The notes under the pieces were generated by a model. It was not told the DNA's origin. It saw only the letters and a list, made by a program, of their open reading frames with translations, and made no database searches. A stretch of 64,000 nt of DNA. It comes from Brevundimonas bullata (GTDB lineage Bacteria > Pseudomonadota > Alphaproteobacteria > Caulobacterales > Caulobacteraceae). Position 1 is the stretch's first letter; every line of letters begins with the position of its first letter. Where the stretch lies: the NCBI RefSeq assembly GCF_014207965.1, contig NZ_JACHLM010000004.1:186001-250000 (forward strand), read 5' to 3'. Both the position numbers and the translations under genes were made by a program. Positions 47,930 to 56,550 of the stretch are shown piece after piece.

Positions 47930-49732
47930 CTAGGCCGACAGCGCCTCGAACTGATCGACCAGACGTTCCAGACGCCGGGTCCCGATGGTCCAGAAGGCCG
48001 GGTCGCGCGGGTTCAGACCGAAAGGCTTCAGCGCCTCGACATAGGTGTGGGCCCCGCCGCCCGACAGCAGGTCGCGATAGAGGGGCGTGAAGGCCTCAGG
48101 GTCCTTGGCGCGCGTCTCCATCAGGGCCGCGACCAGCAGGTCGCCGAAGGCGTAGGCGTAAACGTAGAAGGGCGAGTGGACGAAGTGGCTGACGTAGGCC
48201 CACCAGTTTTCATAGCCGGGGTTCAGCGTCACCGCCGGGCCGAGGCTGGCGCCCAGTTCCTCCATCCAGATCTCGCCTATGCGCTCGACCGAAACCTCGC
48301 CCGCCGCGCGCTCGTCGTGGAAGCGCGTCTCGAAGCGGTGGAAGGCGATCTGGCGCACCACCGTGTTCAGACCATCCTCGATGCGGCCCGCAAGAAGCGC
48401 GCGCTGGTCGGCAGGCGTCGCCTCGGCCAGAAGGCGGTCGAAGGTCAGCCCCTCGGCGAAGATGGAGGCGGTCTCGGCCAGCGTCAGCGGCGTGTCGGCC
48501 AGCAGGCTGCCCTGCGCCGCCGCCAGGGTCTGATGCACCCCGTGGCCCAGTTCGTGGGCCAGGGTCAGCAGGTCGCGCCGCTCGCCCATCCAGTTCAGGA
48601 AGACATAGGGGTGGCGGTCCGCCGTCACCGGGTGGGCATAGGCGCCGGACTGCTTGCCCGGTCGGGCCCTGGCGTCGATCCACGGCCGGTCGAAGAACCA
48701 GGCCGCGCGCTCGGCGAAGTCGCCGCCCAGGTCATTGAAGCTGGCCAGCACCACCTCGCGCGCCTGCGCCCAGTCATAGGTGCGCGGCGGCGTCGCCTCG
48801 ATGGGGGCGTTGCGATCCCAGTGGTCCAGGGCCGTCTTGCCCATGGCCTTGGCTTTGAGCGCGTAATAGCGGTGCGAGATGCGCGGATAGGCTTCGGCCA
48901 CGGCCTCGGCCATGGCGTCGACGCTCTCGCCGTCGACCTCGTTGCCCAGATGGCGGCTGTCGGCGGGGCGTTTGAAACCGCGCCACTTGTCCTCCAGCGC
49001 CTTGTCGGCGGCGACGGTGTTCATGACCATGGCCATGGTCTGGGCCTTGTCGGCGAAGGCTTTCGACAGGCCCTCGGCGGCGGACGCGCGCTTGGCGGCG
49101 TCGGCGTCGCTGAGGCGGTTCAGGGCTTCGGACAGGGTCAGGCTTTCGCCGTCGGCGTCGGCCCGCAGCGCCGCCAGGGTCTCGTCGAACAGGCGCGGCC
49201 ACTGAGCCTGAATCGGGCCGCGCTCGGCGATGAAGGTTTCCAGCTCGGTGGACAGCTCGTGCGGCTTCATCGCCCGCACCCGGCGCAGCCAGGGCGACCA
49301 GCGCGCGGCGGCCGGATGGGCAGAAAGCGCCGCGGCGATCTCGGTCTCTTCCAGCTGGTTGATCTCCAGCGTCAGCCAGACGGTCGGGGTGGCGATGACC
49401 GTCATCTTCTCGCGGATATTGGCCTCGAAGCCCTGCGCCCCCGCATCGTCGCGCGCCGTCGAAGCGGCGAGGAAGGCGAAGGCGCCCAGACCGCCCATGA
49501 CGTCCGCCGCCTGCTCGTACAGGGCGATGGTCTGATCCAGCGCCGCGCCCAGCGCCGCCGCGTCGCCGCGCTGGGCGATCAGCTTGCCCTGATAGGCATT
49601 CATCTGATCCACCAGAGCCTTGGCGCGCTCCAGGTCGGCGCCGATGCGCGCATCCTCGCGCGAGGCGTAGAGGTCGGACAGGTCCCACAGGGGGGCGTCG
49701 GCGAATTCGGTCATCTGGACGGGCGCGTTCAT
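47930..49732 (-). CDS. pepF: M3 family oligoendopeptidase F
   Basis: Cytosolic zinc endopeptidase of about 600 residues degrading oligopeptides. The zinc site is HELGHGVHQ near residue 395, with the second-half Glu in LAETASIFAEGL, and the family block PFYVYAYAFGDLLVAALM close to the C-terminus. I chose ATG 49732, which gives the standard N-terminus (MTEFADAPLWDLSDLYAS follows); the frame stays open to 49975, but that part is read through the 128-bp inverted-repeat element. Divergent from the DUF4153 gene. Confidence 0.93.
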   Translation of the reverse strand: MNAPVQMTEFADAPLWDLSDLYASREDARIGADLERAKALVDQMNAYQGKLIAQRGDAAALGAALDQTIALYEQAADVMGGLGAFAFLAASTARDDAGAQGFEANIREKMTVIATPTVWLTLEINQLEETEIAAALSAHPAAARWSPWLRRVRAMKPHELSTELETFIAERGPIQAQWPRLFDETLAALRADADGESLTLSEALNRLSDADAAKRASAAEGLSKAFADKAQTMAMVMNTVAADKALEDKWRGFKRPADSRHLGNEVDGESVDAMAEAVAEAYPRISHRYYALKAKAMGKTALDHWDRNAPIEATPPRTYDWAQAREVVLASFNDLGGDFAERAAWFFDRPWIDARARPGKQSGAYAHPVTADRHPYVFLNWMGERRDLLTLAHELGHGVHQTLAAAQGSLLADTPLTLAETASIFAEGLTFDRLLAEATPADQRALLAGRIEDGLNTVVRQIAFHRFETRFHDERAAGEVSVERIGEIWMEELGASLGPAVTLNPGYENWWAYVSHFVHSPFYVYAYAFGDLLVAALMETRAKDPEAFTPLYRDLLSGGGAHTYVEALKPFGLNPRDPAFWTIGTRRLERLVDQFEALSA

Positions 49733-49796
49733 GCCCTTGGTTGTGGGGGCGCGGGCGGGCGGGCGCAACACCCAAGCCGCTCGTCCACTCCACACC

Positions 49797-49924
49797 CCGC
49801 TCATCCCGGCGAAGGCCGGGATCCAGATGCAAACGCTGCGGGTGGGAGTTGATGGCGAAAAACGCCATTCGCGTTCAGCGGCGCGCCTTACAATCTGGAT
49901 CCCGGCCTTCGCCGGGATGAGCGG
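49797..49924. mobile_element. 128-bp MITE-like element with perfect 32-bp inverted ends
   Basis: The left end at 49797-49828 starts CCGCTCATCCCGGCGAAGG and runs on to GATCCAGAT; it is repeated exactly in reverse complement at 49893-49924. The 64-bp core contains a smaller hairpin, ATGGCG/CGCCAT. No reading frame of its own is convincing. Flanking bases show no clear target duplication. It lies in the divergent gap between pepF and the DUF4153 gene. Confidence 0.75.
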
Positions 49925-49993
49925 ATTTGGGGCGGGACTTTCCATTCCTGCGAGTAAGCGCCAACCTGCCGACAAAGCTCAGGGGGCCACGCC

Positions 49994-51805
49994 ATGACCG
50001 ACCCGTTACACGACCAGACCGGCCGCGCCTCGCTGGACGGCGCGCGGGGACTGGCCGTCGCCCGCCTCAGCATCGGTCTGGCGCAGGGGCTGCTGCTCTA
50101 TGGCCTCTATCGCAGCATGGCGACGCACGACGCCCTGACCTGGCCCGCGACCAACCCGCCGCTGTTCGCGGCCCTGGTTCTGGCCTGCGCCTTTACGCCG
50201 GTCATGCTGCTGGCGGGGGTCGGGCGGTTGTCGGTCAAGGCGCTCGCGATCTGGGGCGCGGTCGCCGCCGCGGTTCTGGCCCTGCTGGGCTGGCACGACG
50301 CGGCGCAACAGGCCAGCGACCACTTCCGCCCGCCCTATCTGCGCTTCCCCGTCGTCGCCTTCAGCGCCGCCGCCCTGTTCATCGCCCATCACCTGATCGT
50401 TCCGGCGGTCGCCCCGGCAGAGGGAAGGCGGCGCTGGATCGCCGACTTCGACGACTATTTCGACACGGCGTGGAAGGCGGGGGTGCAACTGGTCCTGTCG
50501 CTGGGCTTCACCGGGGCCTTCTGGCTGCTGCTGTTTCTGGGCGCGGCCCTGTTCCGCATCATCGGCCTCAGCTTCCTGTCCGACCTGATCGGCGAGGAAT
50601 GGTTCGCCATTCCCGTCACCTGCCTGGTCTTCGCCATCGCCGTGCAGCTGACCGACGTGCGGGCGGGCCTGATCCGGGGCGTGCGGACCGTGGCCCTGAT
50701 GCTGCTGTCCTGGCTGCTGCTGGTCATCACGGTTCTGGTGGCGGGCTTCCTTTTGGCCCTGCCCTTCACCGGGCTGGACGGATTGTGGAAGACGGGCAGC
50801 GCCACGGCCCTGGTGCTGTCGGCCGCCGCCGCCCTGATCATCCTGATCAACACCGCCTATCAGGACGGACGCGAAGATAACCTGCCGCCGGTGGTGCTGC
50901 GCGTGGCCGTGCGGGTCGCCGCCGTCCTGCTGACGCCGCTGATCCTGATCGCCGTCTGGGGCCTGAGCCTTCGCATCGGCCAGCATGGCCTGACCCCGGA
51001 CCGGATCATCGCTGCGGCCTGCGCTCTGGTCGGCGTCATCTATGCGGCGGGCTATGGCTGGGCGGCGCTGTCGCCCTTCTGGAAGAAGACGGCGTGGATG
51101 AAGCCGCTGGAGCGCACCAATGTCGCCGCCGCCGTCCTGACCGTCGGCGTCATCCTGGCCCTGTTCAGCCCCCTGCTCGATCCCGCCCGCCTGTCGGTCG
51201 GGGACCAGGTCGCGCGGCTCAAGCGCGGCGCCGTCAGCCCGGCCGAGTTCGATTACGGCTTCCTGCGCTTCGATGCGGGCAAGGCCGGCCGCACCGCCCT
51301 CGCCGCACTGGCCAAGTCGTCAGACGCCCAGATCGCGCGTCGGGCCAAACAGGCGCAGGCGGCCGACAATCGCTATGATCTGAAGCAGACCGACGCGTCC
51401 ATTCCGCCCCGCATACCCCGCATCGAGGCTTGGCCGGTCGACGCCGCCCTGCCGGCAGGCTTCGTGACGCCGGTACGACCCGGCGACCCCCGCTACTATT
51501 GCGAAGAGGCCGTCGCGTGCCTGGCGACCGCCCGCGACCTGAATGGCGACGGAAAGAACGAAGTCCTGCTGGCCGACAACTATCGCATCGCCCTGTTCGC
51601 ACAGGGGGCCGATGGCGGCTGGAAGCATCAGGGCGACTATCGCATCGCCTACTGCGGCACAGGCCCCACCAATGTCCGCGACCTGCTGAAAGACTCGCAA
51701 ACCGCACCCGTCGCATCCACCTGGCCGGACCTGACGACCGCGCGTGGAAGCGGTCGCTTCCAGCCGGAACAGGACTGCCCCAAACCTGCCGCCGTTAACC
51801 CCTGA
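49994..51805 (+). CDS. DUF4153 family multi-spanning membrane protein
   Basis: A 603-residue inner-membrane protein with about ten to eleven helices across residues 20-400 and a soluble C-terminal part (about 410-603). The membrane part contains FDDYFDTAWKAGVQLVLSLG and LVFAIAVQLTDVRAGLIRGV, which match DUF4153. The C-terminal region has a calcium-loop-like stretch, DLNGDGKNEVLLADN, and four Cys. Function is unknown. It is followed by tacA on the same strand after a 112-bp gap, and lies divergent from pepF across the 128-bp element. Confidence 0.85.
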   Translation: MTDPLHDQTGRASLDGARGLAVARLSIGLAQGLLLYGLYRSMATHDALTWPATNPPLFAALVLACAFTPVMLLAGVGRLSVKALAIWGAVAAAVLALLGWHDAAQQASDHFRPPYLRFPVVAFSAAALFIAHHLIVPAVAPAEGRRRWIADFDDYFDTAWKAGVQLVLSLGFTGAFWLLLFLGAALFRIIGLSFLSDLIGEEWFAIPVTCLVFAIAVQLTDVRAGLIRGVRTVALMLLSWLLLVITVLVAGFLLALPFTGLDGLWKTGSATALVLSAAAALIILINTAYQDGREDNLPPVVLRVAVRVAAVLLTPLILIAVWGLSLRIGQHGLTPDRIIAAACALVGVIYAAGYGWAALSPFWKKTAWMKPLERTNVAAAVLTVGVILALFSPLLDPARLSVGDQVARLKRGAVSPAEFDYGFLRFDAGKAGRTALAALAKSSDAQIARRAKQAQAADNRYDLKQTDASIPPRIPRIEAWPVDAALPAGFVTPVRPGDPRYYCEEAVACLATARDLNGDGKNEVLLADNYRIALFAQGADGGWKHQGDYRIAYCGTGPTNVRDLLKDSQTAPVASTWPDLTTARGSGRFQPEQDCPKPAAVNP

Positions 51806-51917
51806 CTCAGTTCTCCGAAACCCGATCTTCACCCCCTGCCTGTTATAGGTGAGCTTCAAGCGAGCCGATCCCGAGCAACGAGGACGGCCGTGACGGTGAT
51901 GTTAGGGTGTGTATCCA

Positions 51918-53375
51918 ATGGCCAAGACCGTTCTGGTCGTCGATGATGATCCCACGCAGCGCCGCCTGATCCAGGCGGTGCTCGACCGCGAAGGCTATGC
52001 CGTCGTCCACGCCGAGAGCGGGGGCGAGGCGATCGACCGCCTGACCAAGGGCGGCGGCGCGGACGTGGTGCTGCTGGATCTGGTCATGCCGGGCCTTTCG
52101 GGTCTGGAGACCCTGGCGGAAATCCGCACGGCGGGCGTGGCCGTGCCGGTCATCGTCCTGACGGCCAACGGCGGCATCGAAACCGTGGTCAAGGCCATGC
52201 AGGCCGGGGCCCAGGACTTCTTCGTCAAGCCGGTCGGGCCTGAGCGCCTGCTGATCGGCGTGCGCAACGCCCTGCAACTGACGCAGCTTTCCGCCGAGAT
52301 CGGTCGTCTGAAGAAACACGTCTCGGGCCGGACCTCGTTCGACGACATCGTCGGCGACAGCCCGCCGATGCGCATGGTCAAGGCTCTGGGCGTTCGCGCC
52401 GCCAAGTCCGGCATCCCGGTGCTGATCACCGGCGAGAGCGGCGTGGGCAAGGAAGTCATCGCCCGCGCCCTGCACGGCGCCTCGGACCGGTCGGGCAAGC
52501 CCTTCGTGGCCGTCAACTGCGGCGCCCTGCCCGCCAACCTGGTCGAGTCGATCCTGTTCGGTCACGAGAAGGGCAGCTTCACGGGCGCTACCGACAAGCA
52601 CCTCGGCAAGTTCATGGAGGCCAACGGCGGCACCCTGTTCCTGGACGAGATCGGCGAGCTGCCGTTGGACATGCAGGTCAAGCTGCTGCGCGCCCTGCAA
52701 GAGGGCGAGATCGACCCGGTCGGTTCGAAGCGCGCGGTCAAGGTCGACGTCCGCATCGTCTCGGCCACTAATCGCGACCCGGCCCAGCAGGTCAAGGAAG
52801 GCGCCTTCCGCGAGGACCTGTTTTATCGCCTGAACGTCTTCCCGATCGAGGCCCCTGCCCTGCGCGAACGGCGCGAGGACATCCCGGCCCTGGTCGAGCA
52901 CTTCATCGCCCGCTTCAATGTGGAAGAAGGCAAGCGCGTCGCCGGGTGCGCCGTCGAGACCATGGCCTTGCTGCAGGCCTTCGACTGGCCCGGCAATGTG
53001 CGCCAGCTGGAAAACGCCATCTATCGCGCCCTGGTCCTGGCCGATTCGCCCCTGTTGCAGCCGCACGACTTCCCGGCCATCTCGGGCGTCGCCATGCCGC
53101 TGACCTCGGGCGGCGTCATCTCGCACGACCGCGCCGAGACGCCTCAAAGCCACGACAACGGCGAAGCCCTGCCCGACAGCCCGGTCCGCATCATCGATGC
53201 GCGCGGCCATTTGCGCACGCTGGAAGAGATCGAACGCGACCTGATCCAGCACGCCATAGAGGTCTATTCCGGCCACATGAGCGAGATCGCCCGGCGCCTC
53301 GGCATCGGCCGCTCGACCCTGTACCGCAAGGTCCGCGAACAGGGGCTGGAAGAGCAGCTGAAGGAAGCGGGCTGA
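51918..53375 (+). CDS. tacA: sigma-54-dependent response regulator, TacA-like
   Basis: A 485-residue activator. The receiver domain (1-120) has DDD at 9-11, phospho-acceptor D54 and K104. The AAA+ domain (about 140-375) has Walker A GESGVGKE (172-179), the sigma-54 contact loop as GSFTGA (219-224, Ser in place of the usual Ala) and the Arg-finger region. A Fis-type helix-turn-helix closes the protein (MSEIARRLGIGRSTLYRKVR). In Caulobacter TacA, fed by the ShkA-ShpA phosphorelay, activates stalk genes such as staR. Orthology is inferred from the receiver sequence and setting. ATG 51918 is preferred to 51909. Confidence 0.85.
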   Translation: MAKTVLVVDDDPTQRRLIQAVLDREGYAVVHAESGGEAIDRLTKGGGADVVLLDLVMPGLSGLETLAEIRTAGVAVPVIVLTANGGIETVVKAMQAGAQDFFVKPVGPERLLIGVRNALQLTQLSAEIGRLKKHVSGRTSFDDIVGDSPPMRMVKALGVRAAKSGIPVLITGESGVGKEVIARALHGASDRSGKPFVAVNCGALPANLVESILFGHEKGSFTGATDKHLGKFMEANGGTLFLDEIGELPLDMQVKLLRALQEGEIDPVGSKRAVKVDVRIVSATNRDPAQQVKEGAFREDLFYRLNVFPIEAPALRERREDIPALVEHFIARFNVEEGKRVAGCAVETMALLQAFDWPGNVRQLENAIYRALVLADSPLLQPHDFPAISGVAMPLTSGGVISHDRAETPQSHDNGEALPDSPVRIIDARGHLRTLEEIERDLIQHAIEVYSGHMSEIARRLGIGRSTLYRKVREQGLEEQLKEAG

Positions 53376-53444
53376 GGTTCGAAGGAACCTGATCCCGCAA
53401 GCTGAGCTTTACCTCTGGCCCCCTTGGGCTGGACGGAGGACGCC

Positions 53445-54212
53445 ATGGCTATCGAAAGCGCATTTCGGCTGGACGGCGACGTCGCCATCGTCACCGGCGG
53501 CGCCGCCGGGATCGGGCGCGGCATCGCCGAGACCTTTGCGCAGGCCGGGGCCGCCGTGGTCGTGACTGACCTGAACAAGGACGGCGCCGACGCGGTGGCC
53601 GAGGGCATCGTGGCGTCGGGCGGCCGGGCCATCGCCCTGGAATGCAACGTCACAGACGAGGCCCAGCGACAGGCCGCGATTGACGCCGCGCTTCAGGCCT
53701 TCGGCAAGATCACCCTTCTGGCCAACAACGCCGGCGGCGGCGGACCCAAGCCTTTCGACATGCCGATGCGCGATTTCGAATGGGCGTTTCAGCTCAACGT
53801 CTTCGCCATGTTCCGCTTCATGCAGATGGTCGCGCCCCACATGGAGCAGGCGGGCGGCGGGGCGATCCTGAACATTTCCTCGATGGCCGGCGAGAACAAG
53901 AACAGCCGCATGGCCTCCTATGGATCGTCCAAGGCGGCGGTCAATCACCTGACCCGCAACGTCGCCTTCGACCTGGGTCCCAAGGGCATCCGCGTCAACG
54001 CCATCGCGCCGGGGGCCATCAAGACCCACGCCCTGTCCACCGTCCTGACGCCCGAGATCGAAAAGGCCATGCTGAAGCACACGCCGCTGGGTCGTTTGGG
54101 CCAGCCGCAGGACATCGCCAACGCCGCCCTCTTCCTGTGCTCGCCCGCCGCATCGTGGGTCAGCGGACAGGTCCTGACGGTTTCCGGCGGCGGGGTTCAG
54201 GAACTGGACTGA
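53445..54212 (+). CDS. SDR oxidoreductase, 7-alpha-hydroxysteroid dehydrogenase-like
   Basis: A 255-residue short-chain dehydrogenase. The NAD(P) site TGGAAGIGRGIAE (residues about 17-29), Asp in VVTDLN (favouring NAD), NNAG motif, catalytic Ser in LNISSMAG and YxxxK in SYGSSKAAV are all present, and the C-terminus has SGQVLTVSGGG. The closest named group by eye is the HdhA-like 7-alpha-hydroxysteroid dehydrogenases, but substrates of such annotations are unreliable. It follows tacA by 69 bases and may be read from its own start site with GGAGG upstream. Confidence 0.88.
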   Translation: MAIESAFRLDGDVAIVTGGAAGIGRGIAETFAQAGAAVVVTDLNKDGADAVAEGIVASGGRAIALECNVTDEAQRQAAIDAALQAFGKITLLANNAGGGGPKPFDMPMRDFEWAFQLNVFAMFRFMQMVAPHMEQAGGGAILNISSMAGENKNSRMASYGSSKAAVNHLTRNVAFDLGPKGIRVNAIAPGAIKTHALSTVLTPEIEKAMLKHTPLGRLGQPQDIANAALFLCSPAASWVSGQVLTVSGGGVQELD

Positions 54213-54232
54213 AGCCGTGCTAGACTGTCGGC

Positions 54233-54427
54233 ATGAGCGACCACCACGACGACCAGTCCCCCGCCCCGGCGGAAACCGCGCCGACCGAAACCCCGATCCA
54301 GCGCGCCCTGCGTGAAAAGCAGGAAGCCATCGCCGCCCGCGCCAAGCCCCCGCGCGGCGGCCGCTTCCAGCGCGAACAGGCCGCCCGCGTCAAAAGCGGG
54401 GCCGTGCGGCCGTGGAGCACCAAGTAG
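54233..54427 (+). CDS. small basic, disordered protein
   Basis: Sixty-four residues: an acidic His/Asp start (MSDHHDDQSPAPAET), a short helix (IQRALREKQEAIAARAK) and a basic Gly/Arg C-terminus ending AVRPWSTK. No domain is recognised, though proteins of this style are conserved in alphaproteobacteria. It begins 20 bases after the SDR stop and is probably co-transcribed with it. Confidence 0.65.
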   Translation: MSDHHDDQSPAPAETAPTETPIQRALREKQEAIAARAKPPRGGRFQREQAARVKSGAVRPWSTK

Positions 54428-54461
54428 GGGCCGGCGCGAAGCCGACGGCCCCAAGGGTGGG

Positions 54462-55256
54462 CTATTCGACGCGACGCCAATATGCGGTGAACGACATACC
54501 TATCGGATTGTCATTCCTATCCCGCCTAAAACTCGATTTTTGGCCAATGAATTGAAGACGCTGATCCGTGGCGCCTTCTTGTAGCTCGCGCCACGAAAGC
54601 ACGCTCAACAATGCACTGTTTTCTTCGCGCGACAGGTTCGCGCGGCTAACGCCACGCGCTTCGCAAAGAGAAGCTGTGCAAATTATGTCGAGTTTCGCGA
54701 TCGCCTCGGCAAAGGCCGGAGTGCGACGATAGACGCTAGAAAGCGCGGCCTCAGTGCCGGCGGACCATGCCGGGTCAGCTACACCCGCAGCCATCTCAGC
54801 GTGAAGAGCGCTGAAATCGGGAGTAGCAGCGGAGGTTGTTTTTTCAGAATAAAGAACCGGCTTTGGTGCGGCGGTCTCTGCACCAGTAGTCTGATAAGCA
54901 AACATCACAACTGCGATGAGGCCTGTGGCTGCTAGCATTGAAATTTTCCATCGTCGGTGAAGCGATGCGCGAAGAAGCGCACCTGGACGATTAGTTTCTG
55001 CACAGCGAGCGCGCGTTTCACTTAGACCAATTTCCTCGTGACGATTTTCTTGTGCTGCGACTATCCGAGCGATCTCGCGACTGCTGCTTATGCCCGTTTT
55101 CCGTCGAGCAGAGCGAAAGCGCTCATTTACTGCTGCCTCAGACATACCTCTGATAGACGCGATGGATTTGGCAGTATGCCCCTGCCCCAAAAGCGAAAGG
55201 AGATCTCGCTCGGTGTCGCTCAGGCGAGCAACCTGATCTCTATCATTGTGCTTCAT
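54462..55256 (-). CDS. membrane-anchored LuxR-type HTH protein with extracytoplasmic domain
   Basis: A 264-residue one-component-like regulator. Residues about 8-68 form a LuxR/GerE helix-turn-helix (LSDTERDLLSLLGQGHTAKS, then RSARRKTGISSSREIARIV). A single hydrophobic segment spans about 105-121. The remaining 140 residues would face the periplasm and contain a likely disulfide pair in ICTASLCEARG; no known domain is recognised there. The base composition is visibly less GC-rich than its neighbours, suggesting acquisition. It resembles, in plan only, ToxR/CadC-type transmembrane regulators. Targets and signal unknown. Confidence 0.78.
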   Translation of the reverse strand: MKHNDRDQVARLSDTERDLLSLLGQGHTAKSIASIRGMSEAAVNERFRSARRKTGISSSREIARIVAAQENRHEEIGLSETRARCAETNRPGALLRASLHRRWKISMLAATGLIAVVMFAYQTTGAETAAPKPVLYSEKTTSAATPDFSALHAEMAAGVADPAWSAGTEAALSSVYRRTPAFAEAIAKLDIICTASLCEARGVSRANLSREENSALLSVLSWRELQEGATDQRLQFIGQKSSFRRDRNDNPIGMSFTAYWRRVE

Positions 55257-55663
55257 GGCCTCTGACGCCCCCCACCTGTGCATCCGCTCGCGAACAAGGC
55301 GCCAAACCAGCCTCAGTCTCGGTCTGCCCTGCTCACATACTGCGTTCAGACCCCGAAATCGCAAGGGGCCGAAAGCGGAGATCCCTAGGGCGGCGTTTTC
55401 TTCCCTTTCGTCATCCTACGGCAAGCCGCCTCTTGGCGGCGCAGACCGGGGGACCCAGCGGCGCGCGAGAGCGCGAACCTGTCGCGCAGACGATGGTCAA
55501 CATTTCTCGTGAACAGATCGCCTTCGGCGCCGCTGGGTCCCCCGGTCTCACTGCGCTCGCCGGAGGATGACGAAAGCGAAAGCGCACACCAAACAGCCGC
55601 CATCTGGGTTCCGGGTTCGCTGCGCGCCCCGGAATAACGGAAGGGGGCGGCGAGAGCGGCTCC
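55257..55663. other. 407-bp region without a gene, holding a palindromic element
   Basis: No convincing frame is present. The main content is the inverted-repeat element at 55405-55576; a shorter imperfect palindrome (GGGTTCCGGGTTCGC, then GCCCCGGAATAAC) follows near 55606-55640. The part next to 55257 should hold the promoter of the membrane-anchored HTH gene, but I could not identify it with confidence. Confidence 0.6.
55405..55576. repeat. 172-bp palindromic repeat with CTTTCGTCATCC ends
   Basis: The outer ends CTTTCGTCATCCT (from 55405) and GAGGATGACGAAAG (to 55576) pair imperfectly. The inner 22-base blocks at 55443-55464 (AGACCGGGGGACCCAGCGG...) and 55527-55548 pair perfectly. It has the same CGTCATCC and GGGACC landmarks as the copy at 1270-1377. 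Confidence 0.75.
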
Positions 55664-56110
55664 TCACTCCTCGGCCTTCTTCGCCTTGCGCATCCAGGGG
55701 CGGATTTCCTCGCCGTTGGCCTTGGCTGTGATTTCCTTGAGCTTGCGGCCCTGCATGGTCGAGAAGGCCTGACCGGGGGCGCCCTTTTCGGGGTCAGCGA
55801 AGGCGCGGCCGTGGGTCTGGATGCGCTCGCCGACCGAATCGAGGAAGTCGCCCTCCCATTCGGACAGCGAAACGCCCGCCTTCTCTGCCGAGCGGCGGGC
55901 GCGTTTGAGGGCGTTCAAAGCCGACCGCTTCGCGGCCTCCTTCTGCTGCTCCCAAGGCGACAGCGAAGGTTTGGTTTTCAGGGCGCTACCGCCCTTCTGG
56001 CTGCTGGCCCGCGCCAGCCCGCTGGAGCGCAGCTTGGATGCGTCGCCGCCCTTCAGGCTGCTGGAGCGTGAAGGGCGGTCGCTGGGGGGCTTGAAGGGGG
56101 TGCGCTTCAG
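55664..56110 (-). CDS. basic protein downstream of gapR, apparent CTG start
   Basis: A 148-residue product of unknown function. The N-terminal 60 residues are Ser/Lys/Arg-rich with two similar blocks (RSSSLKGGDASKL and RASSQKGGSALKT); the C-terminal part is helical (NALKRARRSAEKAGVSLSEW, ending EIRPWMRKAKKAEE). Only CTG 56110 and TTG 55918 can start the frame. CTG sits five bases after GGGAGG, which follows the gapR stop directly; TTG 55918 has no ribosome site and would give 84 residues. It is tightly linked to gapR and might itself touch nucleic acid, given its charge. Confidence 0.68.
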   Translation of the reverse strand: MKRTPFKPPSDRPSRSSSLKGGDASKLRSSGLARASSQKGGSALKTKPSLSPWEQQKEAAKRSALNALKRARRSAEKAGVSLSEWEGDFLDSVGERIQTHGRAFADPEKGAPGQAFSTMQGRKLKEITAKANGEEIRPWMRKAKKAEE

Positions 56111-56121
56111 GCCCGCCTCCC

Positions 56122-56400
56122 TCAGATCTCGCCGAGGGCCGACAGGTAGAGGTCGAGGATGGCTTCTTCTTCCTGACGCTTGGCCTTGTCCTGCTTGCGC
56201 AGACGCAGGACCTTGCGCAGGACCTTGACGTCATAGCCCTCGCCCTTGGCCTCGGCGAAGACCTCCTTCATGTCGACCATGACGGCCTGCTTGTCCTCTT
56301 CGAGGCGCTCCAGGCGTTCGATGATCGAGCGCAGACGGCCCTGGGCCGTGGCGGTCAGGACGTCGGAAGAGGCGTCGAAGGCGGGGGCGTCGTCGGCCAT
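56122..56400 (-). CDS. gapR: nucleoid-associated protein GapR (DUF2312)
   Basis: A 92-residue DUF2312 protein. In Caulobacter GapR binds overtwisted, AT-rich DNA ahead of replication forks and transcription units and supports topoisomerase action. The sequence has the long coiled helix (GRLRSIIERLERLEEDKQAV), then DMKEVFAEAKGEGYDVKVLR and the basic LRLRKQDKAKRQEEE, matching the family along its whole length. It is followed after 11 bases by the CTG-start gene. It lies between the latter and rpmJ, all on the minus strand. Confidence 0.95.
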   Translation of the reverse strand: MADDAPAFDASSDVLTATAQGRLRSIIERLERLEEDKQAVMVDMKEVFAEAKGEGYDVKVLRKVLRLRKQDKAKRQEEEAILDLYLSALGEI

Positions 56401-56550
56401 GGGAGAAACTCCAGAAACTTGAATTGGCCGGCGGGCGACCGTGAACCCACTCTCAAGCAGACCGGGGGCCGACAGGGCAAGAAAGGAATCGCCCGAACAG
56501 CTCAAGAGGCCGAATCGCTGGCGCTCCAGCAGCCTGACGTCCGGACACGA

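Noticed and set aside
49733..49975. 81-residue N-terminal extension of oligoendopeptidase F
   Set aside because: It reads through the 128-bp inverted-repeat element and is unlike the family; ATG 49732 gives the normal start.
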